Source: DATMBF01 sp035559595 (lineage in GTDB: Bacteria; Bacteroidota; Ignavibacteria; UBA10030). Taken from it: a stretch of DNA of 45,022 bases. The stretch covers positions 1-45,022 of the forward strand of contig DATMBF010000003.1 in assembly GCA_035559595.1 (NCBI GenBank), in the 5' to 3' direction. Below the pieces are notes generated by a model. The model saw nothing but the letters and a program-made list of their open reading frames with translations. It had not been told where the DNA came from and did not search any database. Position numbers and translations under genes: made by a program. Positions 1-8,663 of the stretch are shown here, piece after piece (within the stretch, counting starts at the first letter, position 1; the number at the start of each line of letters is the position of its first letter).

Positions 1-244
1 GGCAATCGCTGGATTTCATCGATTACACTTGCGCGATCGGTAGGCCGAAGCTCCTCCTCCAACTTTTTGGATTTTGGCTCAGGCTGAGGAACACCGATGT
101 ATCCAAAAGGTCGTAGACGCGAACATCCGGAAGGCAGGTATGAATAAGTGTAGTTTTGCCCGTTTGGTGTGGTCCAAACAGGAAATACGATTTTTCCTTA
201 AGGAGAGATCTGGCGTCAAGGAATCGTGGATGATGAGCTGTCAT
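1..244 (-). pseudogene. AAA+ ATPase (DUF4143 type), N-terminal part, frameshifted and cut by window edge
   Basis: The first ~55 codons read as the N-terminus of an ATP-binding protein of the AAA+/DUF4143 type. They carry a Walker A motif GPHQTGKTT, preceded by an RFL...L...SYFLFG strand and followed by the usual V.DLLD segment. The reading frame then runs into a stop at 23-25. The frame one base away continues as LEEELRPTDRASVIDEIQRL, which is the family's next block, including the Walker B-like IDEIQ. Adding one A to the coding-strand A5 run at 64-68 would join the two frames, so this is either a homopolymer error or a real inactivating deletion. The start is set at 244 because a good promoter at 271-299 puts the transcription start inside the longer reading frame that begins at 268. 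The rest of the gene lies outside the window. Such ATPases are often strain-variable; their substrate is unknown. Confidence 0.7.
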
Positions 245-270
245 TATTTTTGGCGGCAGTATCGTCATAC

Positions 271-299
271 ATCATAACAAATGACGATGACAACGTCAA
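271..299 (-). promoter_or_regulatory. sigma70-type promoter of the AAA+ ATPase gene
   Basis: On the minus strand TTGACG (299-294) is separated by exactly 17 bases from TATGAT (276-271). Transcription would begin near 264, about 20 bases before the ATG at 244. Confidence 0.65.
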
Positions 300-489
300 G
301 AATCATGGAGTACCCGGTGATGAAGATAGAGGACAGCGGGGGGAGCACTGCCGAAGGTGAGGAAGAATTGTTTTGTAACGAGCGGACTGTGTGTGAACCG
401 GACAAGGAGGTCTCGTTGATGAGGACCGGTGTAGCAACCTCGATCCTCTTTAGGTTTCACGATATACCTCGATCAAGCGGTGAAAAACC

Positions 490-565
490 TGGTGGACAGG
501 GCCAGAATCGAACTGGCGACACACGGCTTTTCAGGCCGTTGCTCTACCGACTGAGCTACCTGTCC
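490..565 (-). tRNA. tRNA-Phe (anticodon GAA)
   Basis: A complete cloverleaf can be folded. The acceptor stem is GGACAGG/CCTGTCC, the D arm is GCTC...GAGC, and the anticodon stem ACGGC/GCCGT encloses the loop CTGAAAA (anticodon GAA). The T arm is GCCAG-TTCGATT-CTGGC and the discriminator is A. The 3' CCA is encoded (490-492). Length is 76 bases. Confidence 0.97.
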
Positions 566-623
566 CAAACTTCCCGGCGTCTCAATCAGACCCGAAGAGG
601 CTAAGCATCAAAACACACCTGCG

Positions 624-654
624 AACAAAAATGGTGCGGAATGTTACCCGCACC
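624..654 (-). terminator. intrinsic terminator after the enoyl-ACP reductase gene
   Basis: Minus-strand hairpin GGTGCGG/CCGCACC (arms at 648-654 and 633-639, 8-base loop) followed by ATTTTTG. It lies about 40 bases after the stop of the gene at 693-1538 and would end the DUF4783-kinase-pgeF-glmS-fabI transcript before tRNA-Phe. Confidence 0.75.
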
Positions 655-692
655 AAAGACAACGTATTCAATCTTTACTCAAGAATCAAGCG

Positions 693-1538
693 TTATTCAA
701 GTTCACGAGCGCTCTTCTGACCGATGTAGCTAACGATCTCTTCGCCTCCGTCGACTGCCACAACCTGACCTGCAACGAAATCGCCGTATTCATGAGTAAG
801 GAGGACAATCGCTTTGGCAATGTCTTCCGGTGTTGTGAGTCGCATTTGCGGGTTTTTTGCTTTTGCAGTGTCGATGAGCTTCTTGGCGGCCGGAATCTTG
901 CGAAGTGCCGGCGTGTCCGTTACACCGGCCATGATGGCATTTGCTGTTATCCCGAAAGCACCAAGCTCCATCGTAAGCTGCCGAATGTGAGACTCCAGCG
1001 CAGCCTTTGCCGCTGAGACAGCCCCATAGTGCGGGATTTGTGTTCGACCGCCGGAACTGGTCATTCCGTAAATGCGCGATCCCTTCCTTAACAAACCACG
1101 AGTGAACGCCCCCTGGACCCAGTAGACGATCGAATTCGCCATCACATCCATGGTCATCTCTACCTGCTGCTGCGTCATCATTTCTTCGGGTTTTTCCGAG
1201 ATGTAAGGCTTGAGCGTCCCGAACGCAAGCGAATGCATCAACACTCGGACAAATGCGTTGGCATTACCGCCGATGTGTTTCTGAAGGGAATCGAGAACTT
1301 CATTGCGCTTCGCAGGGTCTGCAGCATTGACATTGAAGAACAGAGAATCGACCCCCGTATCTGCTACTGCTTTCTTGATCTCCTCTGCTTGCGGCATCGT
1401 TGCTGCCCGGTCGAAATGGACGCCGCATATATTCATCCCGTGTCGCGCTAATGCGATTGCCGTCGCACCTCCAAACCCACTTGACGCTCCGAGAATAATG
1501 GCCCAATCCGTCTTTTTGAACCGAAGCTCTGGATTCAC
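693..1538 (-). CDS. enoyl-ACP reductase of the FabI/FabL type (divergent SDR)
   Basis: Short-chain dehydrogenase/reductase of 281 residues. The N-terminal nucleotide-binding loop reads GASSGFG (residues 17-23) and MHSLAFG (101-107) matches the conserved HS.AF segment of enoyl-ACP reductases. The catalytic pair is Y171 and K178, spaced Y-x6-K. That spacing is the mark of FabI/FabL-type enoyl-ACP reductases; classical SDRs have Y-x3-K. The predicted role is the last reduction step of fatty acid elongation, trans-2-enoyl-ACP to acyl-ACP with NAD(P)H, in the cytoplasm. The GTG start at 1538 is supported by an AAGGAGG ribosome binding site five to six bases upstream. The gene lies 29 bases behind glmS and before a terminator, so it closes that operon. 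FabL-like is as likely as FabI; another SDR activity cannot be excluded. Confidence 0.8.
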   Translation of the reverse strand: MNPELRFKKTDWAIILGASSGFGGATAIALARHGMNICGVHFDRAATMPQAEEIKKAVADTGVDSLFFNVNAADPAKRNEVLDSLQKHIGGNANAFVRVLMHSLAFGTLKPYISEKPEEMMTQQQVEMTMDVMANSIVYWVQGAFTRGLLRKGSRIYGMTSSGGRTQIPHYGAVSAAKAALESHIRQLTMELGAFGITANAIMAGVTDTPALRKIPAAKKLIDTAKAKNPQMRLTTPEDIAKAIVLLTHEYGDFVAGQVVAVDGGEEIVSYIGQKSARELE

Positions 1539-1567
1539 TTTTCCTCCTTCTGTTGTTCGAGCGTGTG

Positions 1568-3400
1568 CTACTCTACCGTGACACTCTTTGCCAGGTTGCG
1601 TGGCTGATCGACATTGGTTCCTCTCGCCACCGCCATATAGTACGAGAGCAGCTGGAGCGGTATAACGTTGAGGATTGGTCCAAAGAATCCGTACGTCCTT
1701 GGAACACGAATGACAAACTCCGCAAGTGCATCGATTTCATAGTCATCTTCATTGGCAACAGCAATAATTCTGCCTTTTCGTGCACGGACCTCTTGGACAT
1801 TGCTCATAACCTTCTCGTAGATTGCATCCTTCGGCGTGACAAAAACAACAGGCATGTTCTCATCGATCAAGGCAATAGGGCCGTGTTTCATCTCGGCTGC
1901 CGGGTATCCTTCGGCGTGGATATAGGAGATCTCCTTGAGTTTCAGCGCGCCTTCAAGGGCTACCGGGAAGTTTGCGCCTCGACCAAGGTAGAGGAAATGG
2001 CTCGAGTCCCTGAATTCTTGAGCAACACGCTTCACTGCTGAAGCGTCGGCAAGAATCCGTGTAACTTTCTCAGGCAGCGAAGCTAATTCCTTCGTCAACA
2101 CCGCCGCATCCTTAGCGGACATTCCCTTCCCCTTCGCGAGAAAGATCGTCAGGAGAGCCAACACGGTCAGCTGCGACGTGAATGCTTTCGTGGATGCCAC
2201 ACCGATTTCCGGGCCGGCGTGGATATAGACTCCACCGTCAGACTCCCGGGCTATCGTGCTGCCGACAACATTGACAATGCCCAGAACGGTTGCACCACGT
2301 TTCTTTGCTTCCCGCATTGCCGCCAACGTGTCTGCAGTCTCACCGCTCTGGCTGATAAAGAAGACGACATCATCGTTGTGCAGGATAGGGTTGCGATATC
2401 GAAATTCCGAAGCATACTCGACCTCTGCCGGAATCTTGGCAATCTGCTCCATCATATATTCACCGACCAAACCGGCATGCCAGGATGTTCCGCATCCGAC
2501 AAAAATGATGCGTCGAGCATTCAAAAGTTTATCCTTCACATGCTCCAGACCGCCAAGCTTGACCATGCCTTCATCGGCAAACAGCCTCCCTCGCATGGCA
2601 TTCCGTATCGTTTCCGGCTGCTCATGAATCTCCTTGAGCATGAAGTGATCATAGCCCCCCTTTTCGATCTGGTCGAGGTCAAAGAGGATTTCTTCAACTT
2701 CGCGCGTGATCTCGACATCATCCAGTGTCTTGATCGTCACACCATCCCTCGTCAACACCGCAATCTCTCCGTCGTTCAAATATGTCACCCGTCGCGTATG
2801 CGCTACGAGAGCGGCCGCATCCGAGGCAACGATGTTTTCCCCTTCGCCATACCCGATCACCAACGGACTTCCCTTTCGGGCCGCAACGAATTTCTCGGGC
2901 TCCCGCGATGTCATGACAACGATGCCATAAGCTCCTTCGACTTCAAGAAGGGCGTACCGAACAGCTTTTTCAAGATCGTGGTCCTTTTTGTAAAACTCCT
3001 CGATCAAATGGACCAGAACTTCGGTGTCGGTTTCGGATTTGAATGAGTGACCTTCTTTGAGGAGTTTCTTCTTGATGGTGGCAAAGTTCTCAATGATACC
3101 ATTATGGATGATTGCGATCTCCCCACTGCAATCGACATGCGGATGGGCATTGATGTCGTTAGGCTCACCATGAGTCGCCCAACGGGTGTGCCCCATGCCG
3201 AGATTGGACTTCACATGATTCTTCCCCCACATTCCCTCGAGGTCAGCAACCTTCCCGGCCTTCTTCTTCATTACCATCTTGCCGTTATCGACAAGGACGA
3301 TTCCCGCTGAATCGTATCCTCGGTACTCCAGACGTTTCAATCCTTCGAGGAGAATAGGGTAAGTATCCTTCGGTCCGATGTATCCGACAATTCCACACAT
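1568..3400 (-). CDS. glmS: glutamine--fructose-6-phosphate aminotransferase (isomerizing)
   Basis: Full-length GlmS of 610 residues. It makes glucosamine-6-phosphate from fructose-6-phosphate and glutamine, the first committed step to UDP-GlcNAc for peptidoglycan and LPS. The N-terminal glutaminase begins MCGIVGYIG with the catalytic Cys2, followed by LEYRGYDSAGI and GHTRWATHG. Two SIS domains follow, with GCGTSWHAG and SQSGETADT in the first and a LGRGANFPVALEGALKLKE-type segment in the second. The C-terminus ends LAKSVTVE as expected. It starts three bases after the pgeF stop, so the two are probably translationally coupled. No glmS ribozyme is expected here because the gene is internal to an operon. 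Confidence 0.98.
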   Translation of the reverse strand: MCGIVGYIGPKDTYPILLEGLKRLEYRGYDSAGIVLVDNGKMVMKKKAGKVADLEGMWGKNHVKSNLGMGHTRWATHGEPNDINAHPHVDCSGEIAIIHNGIIENFATIKKKLLKEGHSFKSETDTEVLVHLIEEFYKKDHDLEKAVRYALLEVEGAYGIVVMTSREPEKFVAARKGSPLVIGYGEGENIVASDAAALVAHTRRVTYLNDGEIAVLTRDGVTIKTLDDVEITREVEEILFDLDQIEKGGYDHFMLKEIHEQPETIRNAMRGRLFADEGMVKLGGLEHVKDKLLNARRIIFVGCGTSWHAGLVGEYMMEQIAKIPAEVEYASEFRYRNPILHNDDVVFFISQSGETADTLAAMREAKKRGATVLGIVNVVGSTIARESDGGVYIHAGPEIGVASTKAFTSQLTVLALLTIFLAKGKGMSAKDAAVLTKELASLPEKVTRILADASAVKRVAQEFRDSSHFLYLGRGANFPVALEGALKLKEISYIHAEGYPAAEMKHGPIALIDENMPVVFVTPKDAIYEKVMSNVQEVRARKGRIIAVANEDDYEIDALAEFVIRVPRTYGFFGPILNVIPLQLLSYYMAVARGTNVDQPRNLAKSVTVE

Positions 3401-3403
3401 AGT

Positions 3404-4159
3404 TCAGGCAACCTTTCGTTCGTCCAATGCGATGAGCGCCATCATTCGGCCAGACCGACCTCGGTCTCTGCGATACGAATGATAACGGTCGGGGTTACAG
3501 ATCGTGCAATCCGCACTAACTTCAATGTTCTGAGCCGGCACGGAAGCTTTGGTGAGCTGCTCTTGGTTGGCGCTTTTCAAATCAAGAAACTGCCTGCCAT
3601 TCCGAGTCTTCAAAAATCCATTCGAGAAGAACGCAGCGACATCGTTCCCAACTTCGTAACAACATGCTCCCGCTGATGGGCCGATGAACGCCAGAATATC
3701 CTCCGGCATCGATTGCTTCGCTCTTTTCATCCGGTCGACCGTTTTTGCAACAATTCCCTCTTTCGTTCCCCTCCATCCAGCATGTATGGCCGCAGCAATA
3801 TGCTGCCGCGTATCATACAAAAAAATCGGAACACAATCTGCAACAGAAACGGCCAACCAGAGATGAGGCTCACAGGTGATGAAGCCGTCACAGGCTTCGT
3901 AGATTCCGCCACGCCTCACTTCCTGAATTGTCGTTGAGTGGCATTGTGCACCGAATGCAATTCGCTCGGGCGAAGCCCCAAGCTTTCGGAACAGAAGGCG
4001 ACGATTCTGCTCAACATACTCCTCCTTATCCCCAACCCGAAAACTCAAATTCATCCCAAAGGGTTGGGGACTGACTCCCCCGTGTCGTGTGGTCATCACA
4101 GATCGCACGGGGTATCCGTCAAAGATCGTGGGACAAACCAGAGGCAACTCCTCTCTCAT
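3404..4159 (-). CDS. pgeF: peptidoglycan editing factor PgeF (YfiH, laccase-domain family)
   Basis: Protein of 251 residues of the YfiH/DUF152 family. Members remove wrongly incorporated amino acids, such as L-Ser in place of L-Ala, from UDP-MurNAc precursors; some have been described as polyphenol oxidases or purine nucleoside-acting enzymes. The metal-site residues typical of the family are in place: His74 (AQCHS), Cys109 (VADCVPI) and His126 (HAGWRGT). The gene starts inside the last codon of the histidine kinase (ATGA overlap at 4156-4159) and ends three bases before glmS. This position beside the amino-sugar enzyme GlmS fits a role in keeping cell wall precursors correct. Confidence 0.92.
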   Translation of the reverse strand: MREELPLVCPTIFDGYPVRSVMTTRHGGVSPQPFGMNLSFRVGDKEEYVEQNRRLLFRKLGASPERIAFGAQCHSTTIQEVRRGGIYEACDGFITCEPHLWLAVSVADCVPIFLYDTRQHIAAAIHAGWRGTKEGIVAKTVDRMKRAKQSMPEDILAFIGPSAGACCYEVGNDVAAFFSNGFLKTRNGRQFLDLKSANQEQLTKASVPAQNIEVSADCTICNPDRYHSYRRDRGRSGRMMALIALDERKVA

Positions 4160-7100
4160 TGTCGGTACGGAAGTTTAATGATGATCGTCGTCCCCTTGCC
4201 CATTTCACTCGTAAGGGAAATAGAACCGTTCAAATCCTCAACGATTTTTCGGCTGATTGCCAGGCCGAGCCCCATTCCCTCGGTCTTCGTCGAAAAACTC
4301 GGTTGAAATACTTTGTCACGAATTTCGGGCGGGATTCCACTCCCTGTGTCGCTGATCAGCAGAGTACAAACCCCATTATTCGCCGTTGTTTGAATCGTGA
4401 CCCGACCAGAGCCTGCCATTGCCTGGATGCTATTTCTGATGATGTTCACGAGAACGCGGCGAATCTCGTCCTTATCCGCAATAATCAGTGGAGTAGTATC
4501 CGAAAATTTCACGCGAAATTCAACGCCCTCGACCCCATGAAACAAGTGAATGGTCTCCCCGATGAGACGATGGAGGTCAACACGCTCATATCGTGGCTCG
4601 GGCATACGTGAGAAATTCGAAAATTCGTTTGCGATCCGAGCCAAGGCATCGATTTGCTCGAGAATTGTGGTCGTAACGTGATCGACGATGCGTCCGAGGT
4701 CCTTCGAGCGGTCATTGAATGCCTGACGCAGATGCTGAATCGAAAGTCGTATCGGTGTGAGCGGATTCTTGATCTCATGAGCAACTTGCTTGGCCATTTC
4801 TTTCCATGCAAGCTCTCGCTCAACTCGCGCAAGCTCTTCTCGATGCCGCTTGAGTTGTGCTGTCATTTCATTGAATGTCTTGATCAGATCACCGATTTCG
4901 TCATTGGAGGTCGACTGAATTGACGTCGTGAGATTGCCTCTTCCTATCTCCTGCGCCGCTTTTTGGAGGACCTTCAACGGTTGGCTCAATCGGTGTGCAA
5001 CGGTCAATCCAATCCCAATCGTCAGAACCAAAACGCATGCATAGATGCCGATGGTAAACGCATTGCGCTCGATGAGTTCACGCTCCACTTCATGCTGGCG
5101 AGAAAGCGTGGTAACACTGAGAACACCAAGTACTCGGTTACCCAATCGAATGGGCTTGAAGCCGGTTGCGTAATCAACTTCTCCCGCTCTCTCAAAACTG
5201 ATATGCAAATCCTTCTTCATCAGCACAATCGCACTGAAGGCATTTTCGAGAAGTCTCGAATCCAACATACCAGCGTCGTACAGGTCACGGCGACTGCTGG
5301 CCAACAGCGCGGCATGTCGAAAAATGCTGAACTCTACCCCGACATCCTTCGCGATTGACGAGCAGAAATCATCCGTCATTCCATAGAGAAAGTCTTCTTC
5401 GGACTGAATCGCGTGGTCGATCCTCCTCCCGATGAGTGAAAGTTGCCGCTCAAGTTCCTCAACAAGGATTTCTTCACTTCGTTCGTTGGCGAGTTGACGA
5501 TTGTAATATCCAAGAACAACAATTGGAATGACCACGGCAAGAAGAATGGTAAGGATCAACTTCTCACGAAATCCCAACCGCACGCTCCCCTGCTGCACTC
5601 TCGCTTTCACTACCCACCAGCTCACCCCCCCAAGAAGAGCTATGAGGAAATACACCCAGGCAATTTTCAGCACGTTAAAAAGATGCCACCGCAAATCAAG
5701 GGGCTCGACGCTCATGCGTACAACCAGCTCGTCTCGACCATGACCGCGAAGATACAGGGATTGATATTCTTCTTGATCGATTACCTCTTCGATCCACAGT
5801 GCATCTTGCGAGTCACGCATTCGCTGTGCTACCGCGGCCGGTAATGTCTCCCCCAACGACAACGACGGATGGGTTGTTGAGGCAAGAACACCATTGTTAT
5901 ACGTGGTGATAAACACTTTTCGGAACGGCGGTGGCCCCGCTTCCGCCCGGAACGGATCTCCACCTCTCCCTCCACCTACGTGCTGGCTCACCGATAGCAA
6001 CACCGCGACATAACCCCGTAAGGTGTTCGCATGATCACGGAGAGTCGACCACGCACCATAATACTTCAAGACACTGGGACGTACCTCTTGCTCAAGTACG
6101 TGGACAACCTCTTCATCCAGGTTGAAAACACGAAAGAGCTGTTCGTTCTGCTCATACGAAGCCATGCCCACACCGAATCGGCTTGTTTCTTTTCCTTCCA
6201 AATCGTAGACGACGAGTGCGGAGTTGTATCCTCGTTTGCTCAGCATCGTGGACGACCAGAGAGTGAAGGCAAGCTTTCGGCTCTGAAAGATTCCTTCATG
6301 ATACTGCTCCTTGAATGTCCCTTGCACATCGTGTATCGCCTCATCAACGAGAACAGTAAACCAGGCATCGGCTGGTCGTATGAAACGACCGGCGAACTCT
6401 TCATAGCCTAAACGTTCCTTGTCATGCGCCATGCGATCGACGACAACGATCGAGAGAACGAAGGAGCTCACCGCAAGAAACGCGAGGATGCCAACGTCAC
6501 GTGTCCAATCAACCCTTTGCCGAGTGTGGATCAATCCGAGAGGTGAACAAAACAGGACCCCTGCGAGGAGGGGAGAAAACAGATTCAGCTGATCGAGCTG
6601 GAGGTATATTCCAATACCGGCAGTGAGGAGCAACGTGCTGATTGCAAGCCGTCGATACGGTGCCGTCGTGAGCACTTCGGTGCTGTGATGGAGAAGGCGA
6701 ACAACAACGACTACAGTTCCAACACAGATTATCGAAAGAAGGAGGAGAATACCGTACATCGTCGCAACCGGAAGGGTGGGAAACACTGTTGCCGGATCAT
6801 GAAGCGAGAGGGTCGAGTCGAAAACGAAACTCCGCACGGATGCGGCATAGGCTCGTAGCAGAAAGCACAATCCAACAGCCAGCATAACAAGAAATACTGT
6901 GAAGAGGGGTTGTCCTAGCTTGCGGAGGGCCCGGGAAACAGTCTCCGTTGACAACAAGAACAACCGCAGAAGCAGCAGTGCAGAAGTTCCAAGGGCGAGT
7001 GTGCTAAGAAATGTGTCGCCCAACGAAGCGGCAAGGCCATATCCGAATGGAGAGGCGTACAACGACGGATCAAACAGCCAACCACCGACGATTTCTCCGG

Positions 7101-8007
7101 GAAACCCAAGAAGTATCCATGCGTATCGGATAGTCCAGACCAAAATCACCATTCCAAGGTATCTTCCCCAACGCTCCTCCCTTACCCAGACAAAACCGAA
7201 TCCGATCAATGCAGCGAACAATATCCCAAGCGCAAACCCTGTCATGGCAAAGCGGTTACTGTATCTCTTTACGCTATCAAGCACCTCTTCTTTCGTAAGC
7301 TCCGGAATCGACACATACGCGATCGGTTCGCCGGAAAAACCTTTCAGCGGGATTAGACTGTGGAGGTCAAATTGTGATGCACGAGCAACTGGTACCAACG
7401 TTGGCGTTACACCGAGCATTTCCGAAAGATATTGTGTGAAGCTTCGAGTCTCTTCGTTTTCCGCTCTGGTCGGAACTTCACCTTCAAGAAATTCACTGAC
7501 CACAACGTAGAGCTGACCGCCGCCAAATGCTTTCGTAACCGAGAGGTATGTGTGCAGGTCAGACGTGACGACGAGTGCAAAACTATCAGGCAGATCAATT
7601 TCAAAATACGAGCGATAGTCCGGCACAACACTTTCTCCGGACCATGCAATGATCGCCCCCGTTGGATCAACGAGCTCAATCGTTATGGGTTCGCTCTGCC
7701 GCACTTCTGTTATACATCGAAAGATCTCCGCTACGGCGCGTGGTGATTCAATTGCGCTTTGTTGCTGGATCGTGACATCGGCCGCAACGCGACGAGCCAC
7801 TCTCAGAAGCCTCTGAACGCGCCCTTCAAATTCGCGGCCGACGATAGTCCGTTGTTCCTCCAACTGCTGGGTTTTGATTTGCTCCCAATGTGATTCAACA
7901 TTTCTTTCTTCAACAAATCGCCACACCAGAGCTGCGAGTCCAACACCCAAAGAAATGAAAAAGCCCCAAATCACGGGGCGAGGAACTCTGTGCCGATGAG
8001 AATTCAT
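4156..8007 (-). CDS. large NtrY-like transmembrane sensor histidine kinase
   Basis: Very long kinase of 1283 residues. From the N-terminus I see a membrane helix (about 8-30), an extracytoplasmic domain of about 220 residues, a block of about seven hydrophobic helices, and a second extracytoplasmic region. Two more helices, a third short outer domain and a last helix follow, then HAMP (about 1004-1057), a HisKA domain with phosphoacceptor His1077 in VAHEIKNPLTP, and a HATPase domain with NIIRNSIQAM, DTGSGIPPEI and GMGLGLAISRKIV. The HEIKNPLTP form of the H box is typical of NtrY-type kinases. The ATG at 8007 is preferred to upstream GTG/TTG codons. No response regulator lies next to it. It is 19 bases after the DUF4783 gene and overlaps pgeF, so it is expressed with cell wall genes. 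The signal it senses is unknown. Confidence 0.9.
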   Translation of the reverse strand: MNSHRHRVPRPVIWGFFISLGVGLAALVWRFVEERNVESHWEQIKTQQLEEQRTIVGREFEGRVQRLLRVARRVAADVTIQQQSAIESPRAVAEIFRCITEVRQSEPITIELVDPTGAIIAWSGESVVPDYRSYFEIDLPDSFALVVTSDLHTYLSVTKAFGGGQLYVVVSEFLEGEVPTRAENEETRSFTQYLSEMLGVTPTLVPVARASQFDLHSLIPLKGFSGEPIAYVSIPELTKEEVLDSVKRYSNRFAMTGFALGILFAALIGFGFVWVREERWGRYLGMVILVWTIRYAWILLGFPGEIVGGWLFDPSLYASPFGYGLAASLGDTFLSTLALGTSALLLLRLFLLSTETVSRALRKLGQPLFTVFLVMLAVGLCFLLRAYAASVRSFVFDSTLSLHDPATVFPTLPVATMYGILLLLSIICVGTVVVVVRLLHHSTEVLTTAPYRRLAISTLLLTAGIGIYLQLDQLNLFSPLLAGVLFCSPLGLIHTRQRVDWTRDVGILAFLAVSSFVLSIVVVDRMAHDKERLGYEEFAGRFIRPADAWFTVLVDEAIHDVQGTFKEQYHEGIFQSRKLAFTLWSSTMLSKRGYNSALVVYDLEGKETSRFGVGMASYEQNEQLFRVFNLDEEVVHVLEQEVRPSVLKYYGAWSTLRDHANTLRGYVAVLLSVSQHVGGGRGGDPFRAEAGPPPFRKVFITTYNNGVLASTTHPSLSLGETLPAAVAQRMRDSQDALWIEEVIDQEEYQSLYLRGHGRDELVVRMSVEPLDLRWHLFNVLKIAWVYFLIALLGGVSWWVVKARVQQGSVRLGFREKLILTILLAVVIPIVVLGYYNRQLANERSEEILVEELERQLSLIGRRIDHAIQSEEDFLYGMTDDFCSSIAKDVGVEFSIFRHAALLASSRRDLYDAGMLDSRLLENAFSAIVLMKKDLHISFERAGEVDYATGFKPIRLGNRVLGVLSVTTLSRQHEVERELIERNAFTIGIYACVLVLTIGIGLTVAHRLSQPLKVLQKAAQEIGRGNLTTSIQSTSNDEIGDLIKTFNEMTAQLKRHREELARVERELAWKEMAKQVAHEIKNPLTPIRLSIQHLRQAFNDRSKDLGRIVDHVTTTILEQIDALARIANEFSNFSRMPEPRYERVDLHRLIGETIHLFHGVEGVEFRVKFSDTTPLIIADKDEIRRVLVNIIRNSIQAMAGSGRVTIQTTANNGVCTLLISDTGSGIPPEIRDKVFQPSFSTKTEGMGLGLAISRKIVEDLNGSISLTSEMGKGTTIIIKLPYRQ

Positions 8008-8026
8008 CACTGGCAACACAAGCGAA

Positions 8027-8485
8027 TTAGTAAATGTTGAACTGCGTGACTACCCATTGCGAACCCCTTTCCTCTAACGAGACGTAGATTTGAGAACTTT
8101 CCTGCTTACCTCGATTTATGTAGACAAATCGGCCGGTCGCGTAAGGCGTTGAAGCAACCTCGTCGATTCTGGAAAACTGAAAGGAGATCGGTCTTCGATT
8201 TGCAAAGAAGCTCTGAAGAATCGCCAGGGCTTGATTATTGGAGTAAACACCACGTTCGCCTCCCACAATGCTCATCCAGACCTGATCAGAAAGACTGCCG
8301 AAGAACACTTCAGGAGTGCCGGCTGCCACTCCCCGTTCGATCGATGTCAGCATTCGCTGAATCTCGGGATTCGTTTGCACCGATCGGTCCGGCCGCGTAT
8401 TAAGGAAGGAATTCCGCCGTTGAGGCTGTTCTTGGCTCAAAGACAGGTCGAACAGAATGGTAAGAAAAAGAAACGTGAAGATCAT
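8027..8485 (-). CDS. DUF4783 family secreted protein
   Basis: Exported protein of 152 residues. A signal peptide (MIFTFLFLTILFDLSLS) is followed directly by Gln at the likely cleavage site. The mature part begins with a polar stretch, then has an ERGVAAGTPEVFFGSLSD segment and a C-terminal pattern ending SQWVVTQFNIY, which resembles DUF4783, a small NTF2-like family common in Bacteroidota. The function is unknown. The start at 8485 is chosen over the in-frame start at 8566 because a strong promoter (8495-8523) overlaps the extra N-terminal codons and because the signal peptide begins here. It is the first gene of the operon with the histidine kinase, pgeF, glmS and the enoyl-ACP reductase, so it could be a periplasmic partner of the kinase. 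Confidence 0.75.
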   Translation of the reverse strand: MIFTFLFLTILFDLSLSQEQPQRRNSFLNTRPDRSVQTNPEIQRMLTSIERGVAAGTPEVFFGSLSDQVWMSIVGGERGVYSNNQALAILQSFFANRRPISFQFSRIDEVASTPYATGRFVYINRGKQESSQIYVSLEERGSQWVVTQFNIY

Positions 8486-8494
8486 TGCATTCAA

Positions 8495-8523
8495 AAAATA
8501 TCGGAATTCAACCTGAAAGTCAA
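8495..8523 (-). promoter_or_regulatory. sigma70-type promoter of the DUF4783-kinase-pgeF-glmS-fabI operon
   Basis: On the minus strand TTGACT (8523-8518), a 17-base spacer and TATTTT (8500-8495). Transcription would start near 8488, only about three bases before the ATG at 8485, so the message would be almost leaderless. Confidence 0.6.
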
Positions 8524-8663
8524 ACAATGAGGCGACTCCGAGCGCGCCACCACATCCCATCCACAAAATCGCGTCAGAGCCGCCTCACCCACCGAGCGAT
8601 GAGGAAGGAGTGCTTACCGAATTCGCGTCAAGGGTATCCTGCGTTTGTCATTCGCGGGGCGTT

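Noticed and set aside
281..604. Open frame of 107 codons on the plus strand
   Set aside because: Its C-terminal half is the antisense of tRNA-Phe, a well-known source of false proteins, and the rest has no recognisable pattern.
3401..3420. glmS ribozyme or riboswitch upstream of glmS
   Set aside because: Only three bases separate pgeF and glmS, and no ribozyme fold is possible there.
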